Shown piece after piece: positions 43,840 through 55,178 of a stretch of 64,000 nt of DNA. Location: NCBI GenBank assembly GCA_001630475.1, contig KV419412.1:146867-210866 (forward strand), given 5' to 3'. A program made the position numbers and the translations under genes. The first letter of the stretch is position 1. Every line of letters begins with the position of its first letter. A model generated the notes under the pieces. That model saw nothing but the letters and a program-made list of their open reading frames with translations. It did not search any database and was not told the DNA's origin. The DNA comes from Sistotremastrum niveocremeum HHB9708. Taxonomy: Eukaryota > Basidiomycota > Agaricomycetes > Sistotremastrales > Sistotremastraceae.

Positions 43840-45959
43840 ATGTCATTTTTTCTTGTGCTGTCAGCGGTCGCTGCTGCTTTCACTTCGTTTATTCTATGGC
43901 GCGCTTTCAAGATCTGGGATGGGTATAAGGTGAGTTCTATGCCGTGCTACATTGTCAAAACTCTGATGAAGTTAATGTTTTACAGAGATTAGGCCATTTG
44001 CCTGGTTTCTACACTCTGTGCGAGGCAACGACTGCATTCGGCGCTCTCGCTCCCAGTGGTTCATGGAACCTTGGCCTATCGTTCACCTGGAAACGGAAGG
44101 AATATTGTACGTCGCCGCCTCTTGCTTCCTCTATTTATGATTGAGCCCTCTATCCAGTATACACTCAATATCAGTCAGAAGTCATCGCGATATTCCCCCT
44201 ACTTTGGGGTAATGCCAATGTATACCATGCTTCCCCGGAAGTTCTCCGTCAAATCAAAGGAATTAACTCTGCGTTTCATAAATCTGAAATGGGACAGGGG
44301 TCTATGAAGTGAGTCTTCAGCTCCTTCGATGCTTTGAGTTAACTAAACGTTTGATAGGATAATGGGGCCGAACGTCGTGGCATCTGAGGGCGAAGACTGG
44401 AAGCGTCAGCGCAGAATCACCACGCCTGCTTTCAATGGAAACTCGTGCGTTGTTTTTCTATGTCAAAGTGCACCGTGTTGATAGTCTTCAGGTATCGCTC
44501 TGTTTGGGAAGAATCTTCAAGGATATTCAACGAAATGATCAAACACGAGGGATGGGCAACGGAGAAGGATGCCTTGATCCCTGACATTTGCGTATACTCT
44601 CGAAAGGTTCATCCTTCTCGTGTGTCTCTCGAGCGTCTCGTGATACTCATAGTTGAACACAGTTCGCACTTTTGATCATCGCATCCGTCGGGTTCGGACT
44701 TCCCTTGGATTGGTCAGAACCTCGTTATGACGCCCAAGGGAAGATGTCGAAGGAGGAGATCATCACTCAAGTCTCCATGAACATTCTGCCCCGATTTGTC
44801 CTGCCCTGGTGGGTCTACTCCGTCTTCCCGACGAAAGGGTGAGCCTCCAATTTGAGCTGACTCTCGCCACAATTCTAACCTTCTCTTCAGATTGCGTGCG
44901 ATCGACACTGCCTACAAGACCATAGAAGTTCTCTTACGTAACATGATCGACACTCGGGCGGACGAAATTAGAAAGAGCATGTCTCTGAATGAAGATCTTG
45001 ATCATCAGATCAGAGACGTATTCGGTCGACTTGTAGCCGCTCAGATTAGAGAAGGCGAAAAGCTATCGCTGAATGATCAGGAGATCATTGGGAACGCATT
45101 CATTCTTCTATTCGCCGGACATGGTAAGCTATTCTATCATGACTCGACGAGAAGGCGCGCGGTTAACGGTTCTGGTACAGAGACTACGGCGTACACTCTA
45201 TCTGCTACTCTTGCCCTGTTGGCGTTGAATGAGGAGGAGCAAGAGATAGCCTATCAGCACATCAAGAAGACGCTTCCAGATGACCGTCTTCCGGTGAGTC
45301 GCTGACTATATTCGCTCCTTTCTATTCTAAGCTTGTCATTCCAGACTTTCGATGACTATGACTCTCTGAACGTCGTTCTAGCCTGCTTCTACGAAGGTTT
45401 GCGGATGTATCGTACGTCTCCCTCCTTTCGTCTTCGTCGACAGCCAAGATGCTCATCTTGACGTAGCTGCTGCATACCTCACCATTCGCGAAGCCAGCGA
45501 AGACACACGACTCACAGTTCCGAGCCTGAAACGCCCCGGAGAGACCGAAACTGTCACAATCAAAAAGGGTACAACCATCATGAACGATTTCGTCGGAATG
45601 TGTAAGTTCGCCTCACTCTCATCCTTCGCAATCACTAACCTCTGAGTCCGTTATCAACAGCCTACAATGAACGTATCTATCCCAACCCAGGCAAATTTCA
45701 ACCCAGCCGGTGGTACGACACTAACGTCGACCGTCTCACAAATTTCGGTGCTGGGCCAAGGACTTGTCTGGGGATGAAATTTGCTACTACGGAAGCTACC
45801 TGTTTTTTGACGTTGTTATTGCGGGAATGGAAAGTTGAGGTTGTTCTCGAGGATGGGCAGACGAAGGAAGAGTGGAAGACGAAATATCTTACGCCAACTT
45901 TGTTGACAACGTTGACGTTGGATGAGGTTCCTTTGCGGCTCGTCAAACGTGGCTTGTAG
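43840..45959 (+). CDS. Cytochrome P450 monooxygenase, clustered family copy 4 (dispersed)
   Basis: Eleven exons: 43840-43929, 43986-44106, 44158-44308, 44358-44444, 44492-44606, 44663-44838, 44891-45123, 45181-45293, 45345-45411, 45467-45601, 45661-45959; 528 residues. The N-terminal anchor is MSFFLVLSAVAAAFTSFILW. Motifs are AGHETTA, EGLR (ExxR), PSRW and the heme loop FGAGPRTCLG. Exons 2-10 are 121, 151, 87, 115, 176, 233, 113, 67 and 135 nt, identical to copies 1 and 3. By eye the protein is closest to copy 3 (for example EATT, SWNLGLSFTWKRKEY and KRQRRITTPAFN). It lies 30 kb from the other three copies. At the position where copy 3 has a GC donor, this gene has GTAAGT. Confidence 0.93.
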
Positions 45960-46925
45960 TTTTCAGGTTTGAGACTAATGTCATACGGACAATTTCTGAT
46001 TTCACGGTTCTGTACTGATTCTTTGTCTGTAATATATTATTCTGGGCGGATCAAGGAAATTCCGGGTCTGGAGAGAAACGCCTCTCCATGATTTCTTTTC
46101 CTTCGTTTCAGAGACAAGCTGATCCATGATTACCTTTATTCAATGGCGGAATGACTGTCTCTTCTCCAGGACTTGCACCAATGATTCTGCGCTTCATTCA
46201 AAAGCTAATATTATGATCGTCTAGCTTGGGTCGTCCCAGTCTATAGCGATCTATGGCTTTGCAAGGGGCTTTAAAATTCTGCTTAAAATGAATTTCAGTA
46301 GAGATACCTGAATCTTAGGCGGGTGATTGCTTCAGTCCATATCAAAATAATATATCTGTTCTCTTCTGAGTCAAGAGCACCAGCGATTCTCGTAGTGGCA
46401 ATATAATGGGACAACACGGCGGGCGCCTATTCCACTTCGTGTGGACGCTCGCGAGCTCGCTCGCATTCCGCAGATCTGGCAGTGCTGCTAGCACCAATTA
46501 TGCTAATTTCATTGCTGGCTGAAACTAATCAATATGAGGAACACCGAAGGTGGGCGTGCAGCTCCTGGTCTCGAACCAGCCACCCTGACTTGGAGCAGCT
46601 GAATGCCACGGTCGACCCTAGAGCTCCTGATCATGGATGTTCAACCGGAGGTACTTGCAACTTCAATTCTTGGGGTGCTGAAGACTGGCTTTGAGTGAAA
46701 CAACCGACCAGCACTAGTACTGGTCAGAGCTGAGATGAGCCCGGGTCGGATGGAAGAGCGCTGACGGGCGATGTCGTTCCGGGACGGTATAGAAGAGGTA
46801 CGTGGTGCCTCTTGCACCATGTATGTATAGCCTGACTGATAAGCAGCAAACAGGACTAAATATGCCACTGAAAGAGTCGGCTTATATGATGCAAGATCGC
46901 CCTGGTCTCCTCTTTCGGTACCACG
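45960..46925. other. Intergenic with a tRNA-like segment
   Basis: 970 bp between the P450 and the transporter gene. The only structured feature noted is the tRNA-like stretch at 46558-46627. Confidence 0.5.
46558..46627 (-). other. tRNA-like segment, possibly a decayed tRNA gene
   Basis: On the minus strand the 70-nt segment contains a perfect B-box consensus, GGTTCGAGACC (46577-46567), inside a 4-bp stem. The outermost seven bases of each end (GGAGCTC and GAGCTGC) can pair at six of seven positions. The anticodon and D arms do not fold cleanly and the A box is poor, so a functional tRNA is unlikely. A tRNA relic, a SINE fragment or chance are all possible. Confidence 0.25.
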
Positions 46926-48390
46926 ATGTCGACATCGCTCGGGATAACCCTCCTATCCTCATTTCAGTCGTCGCTCTCAGTCCTTCTCACTCTTTCTTAT
47001 GGATTGGTAGCTGCGAAATATAAGCTATTATCTCCAGCAGCGTCATCACAGGTCGCTCGATTATGTATCCAATTATTTCTGCCTGCACTGCTCTTTACGA
47101 GTCTTGGGAGTGAATTGGGAAGCTCGGACTCAGACTTCAGTAAGATATGGCCGCTACTAAGTAAGTGCTTCTCTTCTCGTCTACATTCAACCTCACAATC
47201 GTCGTTACAGTCTGGTCGTTGACTTATCCAACGTTATGTCTGTCCCTCACGTACCCCCTCGTTCGCTACCTCCATTTCCCCACATGGTGTCTCCCAGCAG
47301 CTGCCTTCAACAACGCAACATCTCTCCCTCTCCTCCTCATCCAAGCCCTTGCATCAACTGGTGCTCTTGATCGCATCGTAGGGTCGGATTCATCTCAGTC
47401 ACAAAATCTTCAGCGTCTCAGGAACTATCTCCTGATGAACGCGATGGTATCAAATGCCTTAACGTTCACGATAGGACCACGCCTTCTACGATTGAGCCAT
47501 TCCCCGAAGTCGACTAGTATGACGCTCGATGAGGAATCGTTGCGCGACGCACGAGCACGCACCGATGACGCGACGCGGTTCTCCCTTGCCGACTCATCAG
47601 ACGAACGGCAGCCTCTTTTAGCTCGGCATCCGATTTCATCATCGAATTCTATTCAGTCGAATTTCTCACGCTTTCGAGCGTCTTTTCATTCGTTGGAATG
47701 TCTGCTTAATCCACCGCTCGTCGCTGTCGTTTTGGCTATCTCTGTTGGACGAACGGAAATTCTTCGGAGAATATTCTTTGAGACTCCTGAGCGTGGAGGA
47801 ATACTTAATGCATGGTTGACGAAGAGCATGGAAAACGTCGGCGGGGTATTCTCTACGTACGGCCGTCTTTCTTTCTGTAATTTGCACCACTGACCGGTAC
47901 TTTAGAGTTCAGTTGTTTGTCGTCGGCTCTAAATTGTATGAAGGCCTGATGGCCACACCTTCAGAGAAGACAGCTATCCCTGACTCCGAACCTTCATTCG
48001 ACATTCCCCAAAACTCCAAGCTGACACTCGTGCCTTTCCTCTGGCTAGTCTTTCTCCGATTTCTTCTCATGCCGACCCTCGCTACGTCCGCCGTATACAT
48101 CCTTCTATCTCGCACCTCTCTTCTCGGTCAAGACCCAACACTTTGGTTCGCCATCGCGATTGTCGCCACCGGTCCTCCCGCCAGTAGAATCGCCGCGCTT
48201 GTAGATCTAAGCGGGCTGAGCGAAAAAGCGCAACACAGCGTTGCTAGACTATTAGCTGTATGTCTTATCTTTCTTCTCACTCATGCTTGGAAGCTTATTC
48301 TCTTTTGATCAACAGGGATTTTATCTGATTACTCCGCTAATCTCATTCCCGATCGTTGCGGCCATTGTCGTCTGCGAGCGATTTCTTTGA
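46926..48390 (+). CDS. Auxin-efflux-carrier family (PIN-like) membrane transporter
   Basis: Four exons (46926-47160, 47211-47856, 47906-48257, 48316-48390) give 435 residues. The N-terminal half has about five membrane segments, including SSLSVLLTLSYGLVAAKYKL, LCIQLFLPALLFTSLGSEL and YLHFPTWCLPAAAFNNATSL; PAALFTSLG and the NN-x-T-S-L-P motif are typical of the Mem_trans/AEC family. A hydrophilic loop of about 90 residues follows. The C-terminal half (LNPPLVAVVLAISVG, LFVVGSKLYEGLM, LVPFLWLVFLRFLLMPTLAT, ATGPPASRIAALVDLSG, then a final helix) repeats the fold. Fungal members are probably ER or plasma-membrane carriers; the substrate is unknown and auxin transport should not be assumed. All splice junctions are canonical. 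Confidence 0.9.
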
Positions 48391-51300
48391 TCCATTTTCT
48401 AGACATACGTTCAGTATGGCATTCAGGCCCTTTAGAGGCTTCGCATTTGTATTCTGATGACACTCACGATAACTTATCACCTGGATTATAAACACGAATT
48501 CCGGAATTTTATCTTGCCCACTTAACCCTTCCAACGACTGGATGAAAGCAGGAAGATGAAGAATAGCAGGACTGTGGAGGCTGATCTAGAAGCCTTCCGC
48601 GATCTTGATCTCGAATCGCTGGGCGATATCTCTACCACAGTAATATTTATTGAATTAGCCAGAGTTTCTAAGTTTCATGCGATCACGAGAAAAAATGCTC
48701 CGATATCCGAACTTCCGACGTTGGCCATCATGCGACTGATTGCTATCGCTGCAGTGCCTCTGATTCTGGCAGATTGATATCTCGAATATGCCTGTGGCAT
48801 ACCACTACTCTCACTAGACCTCAGTCACGGTGGCCCTGCGAAATTTACTTCGTCAAAATTTCCCGTTTAACCTCGTGTTTTCAAACGACATCCGAGTCGC
48901 TACCAGGCCCATTGACATTCCTGAATCGCTGAAGTCAGAGTGATACATTCGAGGCGATGAGAGTTCCCAGTGTGTTGTAAATTCAATCGGCTGCTCATAT
49001 TTGCGATAACTGACCCATTGTCCCAGGCGACTCGGTCTTGATGTAGGGCGCCTATTTCTTTTTCGTCGTCTTTCCTTTAATCGGATACGAATCTTCAAGT
49101 CGACGAAGCCTGACAGGCCACGTCTGAACCTACCTCCAACCTAGTCCAACTCGTTAGCGATGGCTCTCATTCGATCATGATGTGCTGGCTCCGTACCAAG
49201 GAATAGGCCGGTGGATGACGCACTCGAAATGAAGGGAAGTGATACTGCAGAGTTCGAGGTACTACGCGTTAACAAACTCGTACATTCAAAGTGCGTGTTA
49301 TCATGTTTCATTCAGAACGCATTACGTGGACTAACAAATATTCAGCGGGACGAGTAGCCGTCTGCTCCCTTGAACTACGACGCTTGCGCGGACTCCGCGA
49401 GGAACTGAATCATCGCGACGTTCTCTGCGCATAATATCGACCCAGAAACTCATGTTCCACCTACCTACCTGTGTTCTCCCCGATTGTTCGCGGAAGTCGA
49501 CTACTGGATCACGTCAACGAATATAATCAACAATCCAGGTCCCTTCTGTGGAGTCTAGGCCGTTTCGACTTTCCTAGTTGAAAGTTAAACTTCATTGTGG
49601 CCCGTCCGTGTCATGGTCTCCTATCAAGTTCGTCACCAACGAAGAGGAAATTTTACCGAGACACTTTGAAGAGCGTCCATCGGTGGTTGATTCATCGAGT
49701 GACAGCTTGCCCTGTGCTTCTAAGGTACATTCACTGGTACCGACTTACAAATATTGATACGTCTCCCGCGGTCTCCTCGCTCCACGGTGATAAATCCGTT
49801 ACTGGATTGCTCGACAGAAACCGAGCAGCTGCAATAGTCAGAGGATCCAAATTGGCCTCAAGGTACGTAGAGGTCTACGCTAATGTATTACTTGGACATA
49901 CTCATTGATTGAATGACCTATAGTGGGTTCATTGGTGACCTTTCAACTCCTCGGACTACCTAAAGCCTAAGGGACTACCCGTGTCCGTGAGAGCCAGATA
50001 AAATCCGCACTGGACTCGACGGTGGGGTGCGTGTCACATCACTCAGATAAATCAACTGGGACGTTGTGATAGGTCGATTCTCCATCTTCAAGAGGCGAAT
50101 CCGACCTCAGTCGCGGCCACTGTGCTTAGTCTGCTACATGAAACACCACACCCTCCGCACGAACACCCTCCTTGGATCAACAAATCCCACAGCGTTGCAG
50201 CCGTACGCCTGAAACGACATTCTGCCCCTGAAAGAATTAGTCATAGGTGGCTCTCGTGTGGTTCATGCATGTGAAGAAGCTTAGTCGTCGCTAAGTGATC
50301 AGCCTGGCTCCCTAATCTTGCGCTTCTTACCCCTGGTCATGTTAAAGTTCCGGACTCCGGCGACCAAATCGATCTCATGCCGGATCTCCGATCTCAGTAC
50401 CAATTATCTAGTCGGAGAGCCATTTATCCTTATGCAGAGGCCGACAACCTTTCAGTGAGAAATGCCTGGATCCTCTCGCTCCTGGGAAGAATAAACGACA
50501 TGAAGCTTGTCATCTTGTCAGCTACCAGTCGGGAGATGTGTTTAGTAACAAAATTATTCTGGGGAAAAATCGACAAATATCTTTTCATGAACGCTTTGGC
50601 TCCTCGTAGTCGAATATACGATTAGATTCGAACGACTCTGACATCCCCAGACTGCATAGCACTCGTTTGTCCGACAAATATTCTCAGATAATCCGCCCCA
50701 AATGGAAGCAGCGCCGAAATAGGCGTCAGCGGTTTCCCATGACAATCAGGGGCCCGCTAACTTGCCGCTTTCCCACGCCCACTCTCTCTCAGGATGTTCA
50801 GCGGTCCCCGCAATAACAACACACGTTTGATGTTTCATCCAGTCATTGTACTCCGGTGATGTACGTCAACCCGCCAGAGCTACACACGTCCAGACCGAAA
50901 TGCTGATGCGGCAAGAGAAATCCATGCGCTCAGATTTACACTACGTGTCCAATCAAATCGAGTTGTTTAGAGATTCAAGTCATCCAAATTTGATTCCGAC
51001 GACAAGAGGGCCGAATGGCTCATTCAGGGGTGATGTAGATCGCCTCAACCGACTAGTGAGTTAGCTGCAGTCCATTGTCTTTTTGCCAAATTAACTAGAG
51101 ACTTGCAGAAGTTCATTTTAATTCTTGTTTCCATGCGCCAGCCAAACTGGTCACACCTCCATTATCGTGGACCGCCTTCTGGACGGCTAGACGACGGCTG
51201 TTTCGCATAGCGCAAGGTCTAACAGGTTAAATGAGGTTAAATGAGTTGTTGAAGTGCGTGGCTACGAACGCGAAGCTGACTTCTCGTGCGTCCCTCGTCG

Positions 51301-51475
51301 TATTTTTGCGTACTTCCTCGCTGATCATGATGTAACACACAGTCTATTCTCAGAACCATCTCACGTTGACTAAGAAACATCGCAGAGTGACATCGACGAA
51401 CTGGATAGCATGCACTGCGCTGCTTTGGGGTATATTCGTCGATGAAGTATTGGAATTGTGAGAGGGTATCATCTG
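48391..51475. other. Gene-free stretch of 3.1 kb
   Basis: Only short frames with no domain signal are present, such as a 73-codon frame at 48556-48777 starting MKNSRTVEADLEAF. No inverted or direct terminal repeats were noticed. Decayed sequence is likely; the right end is the promoter of the peroxygenase gene. Confidence 0.5.
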
Positions 51476-51483
51476 TATAAAAG
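51476..51483 (+). promoter_or_regulatory. TATA box of the peroxygenase gene
   Basis: TATAAAAG lies 96 bp upstream of the start codon at 51572, a normal distance for a strong fungal TATA promoter. Confidence 0.6.
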
Positions 51484-51571
51484 ACCATCATTGAAGGCAG
51501 TTCTTCACCATCGACCAGTCTCCTCTGACAAGTCATCCTCGACCACTCCTCCTCTTCCTCAACTCAAAGAA

Positions 51572-53046
51572 ATGTTCGGAACCCTCAAAGCATTTGCCTT
51601 CATCGCCGCTACGCTCTCCACCAGCGTTGTTCTCGGTGCAGCAACCGCCTCGGACGGTGGTGTGATCATCACCCTTCCTCCCAGATCCACCGATGTCGGT
51701 ATCAAGAAGGTTCCTGGTGAGTATCATTTATGGAGTCAATGACGCTGTCCTGACAATGCTCCAGATGCCGCCCATCCTTTCATCGCTCCTGGACCCAACG
51801 ATCAGCGTGGCCCTTGCCGTAAGTTGGCCGGCAAATGTAACAACACTGTTCAACCAAACTAATATGTCACTGTAGCTGCCTTGAACACCCTGGCCAACCA
51901 CGGATATATTCCCCGCAAGTAAGTGTTTGACATACTCTAGCGTAGCTTGGCCCGAGTCTGAACTTCTTCTTTCTTCCCAGCGGTGTCGCGTCTTTCGAAG
52001 AGATCCTCGCTGGAACTCGTGAAGGCTTCAACATGGACCGTGATCTCGCAGGCTTCTTGGCCGGTTTCTCCATGGTATGGTGATTCACCCGTCGCAGCCG
52101 AGAGTTTCTAACCATGCATCTAGATGGCCCGCGGCAATGCTTTCTTGAACAAGCTTTCTATCGGCTCGGTCTCTCCTCTGATCCCCGTCGTTCCCGGTGC
52201 CATCGATGGACCCGCCCCTCCCGGCGGTATCGCTAAGCACGACCGCTTCGAGGGTGATGTCTCTATGACCCGCCAGGATTTCAACATTGGCGATGACGTC
52301 CACTTCCAAATCAGTCTCTTCGACGAGGTAATTTATTACTTGTGTTCTCAATTCATTTCTTAATCGTTGAACATTTAGTTCCTCTCTGCTATCGAGGAAT
52401 TCGGAGACGACAACGCGCTCCACGGCCCCAAGTCCATTGTCAACATGAAGGTCATGCAAGAGTTCAAGTTCCAGCGCTTCCAAGAATCTCAGGCCGCCGA
52501 TAAGACCGTCTCTTTCCACTCTAGCCGAATTGCCTCCAGCTACAACGAAGCCGCATTCATCCTCACGTTCTTCGCTAACGGTACGCTCCATCACTTATAT
52601 CCCTGAGTACAAAGACTGAAATAATCTATAGGAACCGACGGTCTCTTGAGCAAGCAGGCTCTTACCTCCATCTTCCAGAACCAAACCTTCGCACCCAACT
52701 GGTTCCGCCGCTCTTCCCCCGGTACCTTCGACTTCATCGTCGACACTGCCGCCGAAGTCCTCGCACCTCACCCCATCCAGCCCGGTGCCAACGTCAACGG
52801 AGTCTACGTCCTCGATCCCCCCGACAACAGCGTATGTATTTTTTCACTACTAAAATCCCCCGCTAATAGCAATTTCTCCGCCAGTGCAACGCTGCTTACT
52901 CCGACTTCGTCCTCAACAACTTGCCCCACACTCTCAACAACGTCACCCAGCCCACTTTCAAGAAGAACATCCAAACTCTCCTGAGCATCGTCGCCACTCC
53001 CTTCGGATGTCCCGAACTCCTCCCCGCCGGCCCCGTCGGTCAATAA
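51572..53046 (+). CDS. Secreted unspecific peroxygenase (heme-thiolate haloperoxidase family, long type)
   Basis: Eight exons: 51572-51716, 51765-51818, 51876-51918, 51981-52074, 52124-52327, 52379-52580, 52632-52831, 52885-53046; 367 residues. A signal peptide is seen at 1-22 (MFGTLKAFAFIAATLSTSVV). The proximal heme ligand is the cysteine of GPCPALNTLANHGYIPRNG, split by introns. The Mg-binding EGD motif is in RFEGDVSMTRQD. The acid-base pair is SRIASSYNE, Arg followed seven residues later by Glu, as in long-type peroxygenases (short types use His). Such enzymes use H2O2 to insert oxygen into many C-H bonds without a reductase. A late cysteine (FGCPELLP) could form the terminal disulfide. 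All key residues are present, so it should be active outside the cell. Confidence 0.93.
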
Positions 53047-53495
53047 ATGACTAGCACTTATAATCGCTCTTCGCTCGATTACCATCGAGATCAAAATAGG
53101 CTGCTCTCATCTGGTCCATATATTTTACCCATCGGTCTATTTGTCGCATCACTCGCAACGCTACATTTGCGAGTTTTGAACTAGTGTTGTATTTAGTAAT
53201 CCTCTAATAGCTCCTACTTTATAGAGATGAAGCAGTGTATCTTCACCATAACCTTGATGTCTTCGCTGTCTCAACTTCCCAACTCTACTCAAGTATTCTC
53301 CAAAGAGTCCCATGAAGTTCTTTCATGCTTCGCACTTTGTTCCAACTTTGTGCGTGCCTTTCCCTAAAATTTCCCCATTTATTGTGTTGGTCCGCATCGG
53401 CTACTTGCCCGGGCCGGCAGCTGTTACCCTGCTTAGCGCTTATCCTTGATTATGCCTGAATGATTGATCTGGCGCTTCCACCACTCGCCTCACCA
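53047..53495. other. Intergenic between the peroxygenase and the MITE-like element
   Basis: About 450 bp with no gene. It ends with a 25-bp segment (TGATTGATCTGGCGCTTCC...) that has a diverged second copy at 54204-54229 beyond the element. Confidence 0.45.
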
Positions 53496-54177
53496 GAGGC
53501 CCCCCGATTATGTCCCTTGAACCCACATCCGGTTCAGGACCTCGATATCCGCACGTTTTTGCGGTCCAAAATCGCGCACCGTATCCGCGGATCGGATGTG
53601 GGTTCAAAATCGTGGCAAAAATATCCGCAAATCGGATGTGACATCAAAAAAATGCCTAAAATCGCCAAATATTCCCAGATGCTTGATTTTACATGCTTAG
53701 CACTTATACATGCTTCGCAGCGGCTTCTTTGACTTACTAGCAGGTCTCGGTACACTTTGGCGTGTTTTTATCCCTCGATTCAGCCGATTTACGGCTCATC
53801 CGGCCTTTCCCTTGACTGCTCCTCGGCTCACCTGCACATAGAGTACATCCTTCCTCCCCTCTATTGACCTGAATCGCTAGATAGCAACAGAAGAGCGGTA
53901 GAGGGGCACAGCGAGTTGCAGTCAAATTGACAGACTACAGGAAATTTTCTGATGATATATAATGAATATAATATTGAAATCGAACAATTATTGAAGAGGA
54001 TATCCGCACAGCGGATCCGACATTCTGGCTCGCGTGAGCCACTATCCGCACATTAGATGTGACATTCTGGCCAAAAATCTCCTTGTATCCGCATATCGCA
54101 TGTGACATTTTGGCCCAAATCCTCGCGATTTTATCCGCACGAGGATGTGGGTTCAGGTGGGATAATCTGGGGTCCTC
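53496..54177. mobile_element. Non-autonomous DNA transposon (MITE-like) with 33-35-bp terminal inverted repeats
   Basis: The ends 53496-53530 and 54143-54177 are inverted repeats: starting GAGG(C/A)CCCC(C/A)GATTAT and running to TTGAACCCACATCC at the left end and CTGAACCCACATCC at the right, about 29 of 35 bases alike. The element is flanked by a direct repeat TCACCA (TCACCAGA if the ends are set two bases inward) at 53490 and 54178, a likely target-site duplication of 6-8 bp. It has no coding capacity. Inside are seven copies of a word TATCCGCA followed about 6 bases later by GATGTG. The superfamily is not certain; an 8-bp duplication would favour hAT, but the terminal bases are not the usual CAGGG. 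Confidence 0.75.
53546..54158. repeat. Seven subterminal copies of a ~25-bp motif inside the MITE
   Basis: TATCCGC(A/G) is found at 53546, 53582, 53622, 54001, 54043, 54086 and 54132; in most copies it is followed about 6 bases later by (G)GATGTG and then GGTTC or ACATT. The copies are grouped toward both ends of the element, like transposase-binding subterminal repeats. Confidence 0.7.
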
Positions 54178-54347
54178 TCACCAGAGCTCTCACCAGCTTT
54201 GATTGATTGATCCGGCGCTTCCCGCCACTGTCGTTTGAATGAACAGAGCGGTCTTGTTCTTTCTTCACTCTTACATCCAACCACTACATCAATAACTTCG
54301 ACAGTCAATCACAAATCCCCGCCGGACTGTGTCTACATCCATGATGC

Positions 54348-54803
54348 ATGAAGCCTCGAAGACGTGCTTTGACGTTTTCGTCAGGATCCATCCCTCCGTC
54401 CTCTCTGCTCCCGACCGCTGTCTCTACTGACGATGCACCACTCGCCCAACCTGATCCCGGTAATTCCCTCATCACCTTCGACCAGGATGATATCGCGTTC
54501 TCTGGAGCTTTACTGCCTGACATCGGTCCAGACCGTACAGCTCATGTCGAAGAGGGAGTGAGTGGGGGTCACGAAAGTGTGCTCCGTATCGCAACACAAC
54601 AAATCATGATACCGGGGCTCGCATCCCCGACCGAGAGTCGGTGGAGCGACTCCGAAGACAATGACTCGGAAGAGAGAACGTATCTCTTATCGAAGCCCCG
54701 GAAGGGGTCATCGTCTTCTAGGCTGAGACTCAAAAGGAGTCTGGCTGCAATCCGTAAGGCTTTTCGTCGATCGGACCCGTCTGAAGGCAGGAGTAATCAA
54801 TGA
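54348..54803 (+). CDS. Small hypothetical protein
   Basis: A single-exon frame of 151 residues starting MKPRRRALTFSSGSIPPSSL. It is basic at both ends (KPRRR; RLRLKRSLAAIRKAFRRSDP) and acidic in the middle (WSDSEDNDSEERTYL). No domain, signal peptide or membrane segment is recognised. The start lies 170 bp from the MITE end, so the promoter may include MITE-derived sequence. The composition is compatible with a small nuclear or nucleolar protein, but the frame could also be non-coding, since no introns or homology support it. Confidence 0.45.
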   Translation: MKPRRRALTFSSGSIPPSSLLPTAVSTDDAPLAQPDPGNSLITFDQDDIAFSGALLPDIGPDRTAHVEEGVSGGHESVLRIATQQIMIPGLASPTESRWSDSEDNDSEERTYLLSKPRKGSSSSRLRLKRSLAAIRKAFRRSDPSEGRSNQ

Positions 54804-54899
54804 TGGGATAACCAAGAATCGGTATGCGTGCGTAGTTCGAATGATGCTTCACCTCGCTGACCTCCATCGATATTTAGATCTGAATTTTTGAGACCCAAA

Positions 54900-55178
54900 T
54901 TACGCCGTTCTTACCTGTATTCTTAAGACCATGCGTTCATCAATAAGGGGCGGTCCTTTCTCCTCGACGGGCAATGTTTCATGATCGTTCGGATCGGCCA
55001 AATCGTCGTAGCTTCGACAGGATCTCGTCAGACCCAGGTTTCTATCATGAGTGTAGTGCTCACTGTGGATGTCGATCTCCCATGGATCAAAGACGATGTT
55101 TGAAAGGAATCCGACAAAGAACAATACAAGTGCTGATATCACTTTGAGACCGCACGATTTCAGTGCCCCCAGTGCCAT
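54900..55178 (-). CDS. Small single-pass membrane protein, 3' end uncertain
   Basis: A frame of up to 92 residues starts MALGALKSCGLKVISALVLF with a hydrophobic segment (VISALVLFFVGFLSNIVF, about residues 13-30) followed by a hydrophilic acidic tail (DRNLGLTRSCRSYDDLADPN). Near the end the codons for RIQ are followed by GTAAGA, a good splice donor at about 54914, so the last four residues may be intronic and another exon may follow downstream. The topology suggests a membrane anchor with a cytosolic or luminal tail. No family is recognised. Confidence 0.4.
   Translation of the reverse strand: MALGALKSCGLKVISALVLFFVGFLSNIVFDPWEIDIHSEHYTHDRNLGLTRSCRSYDDLADPNDHETLPVEEKGPPLIDERMVLRIQVRTA

Noticed and set aside
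49597-49908. 103-codon plus-strand frame in the 3-kb gene-free stretch
   Set aside because: No domain, no matching splice sites and no codon bias; expected by chance in this length of sequence.
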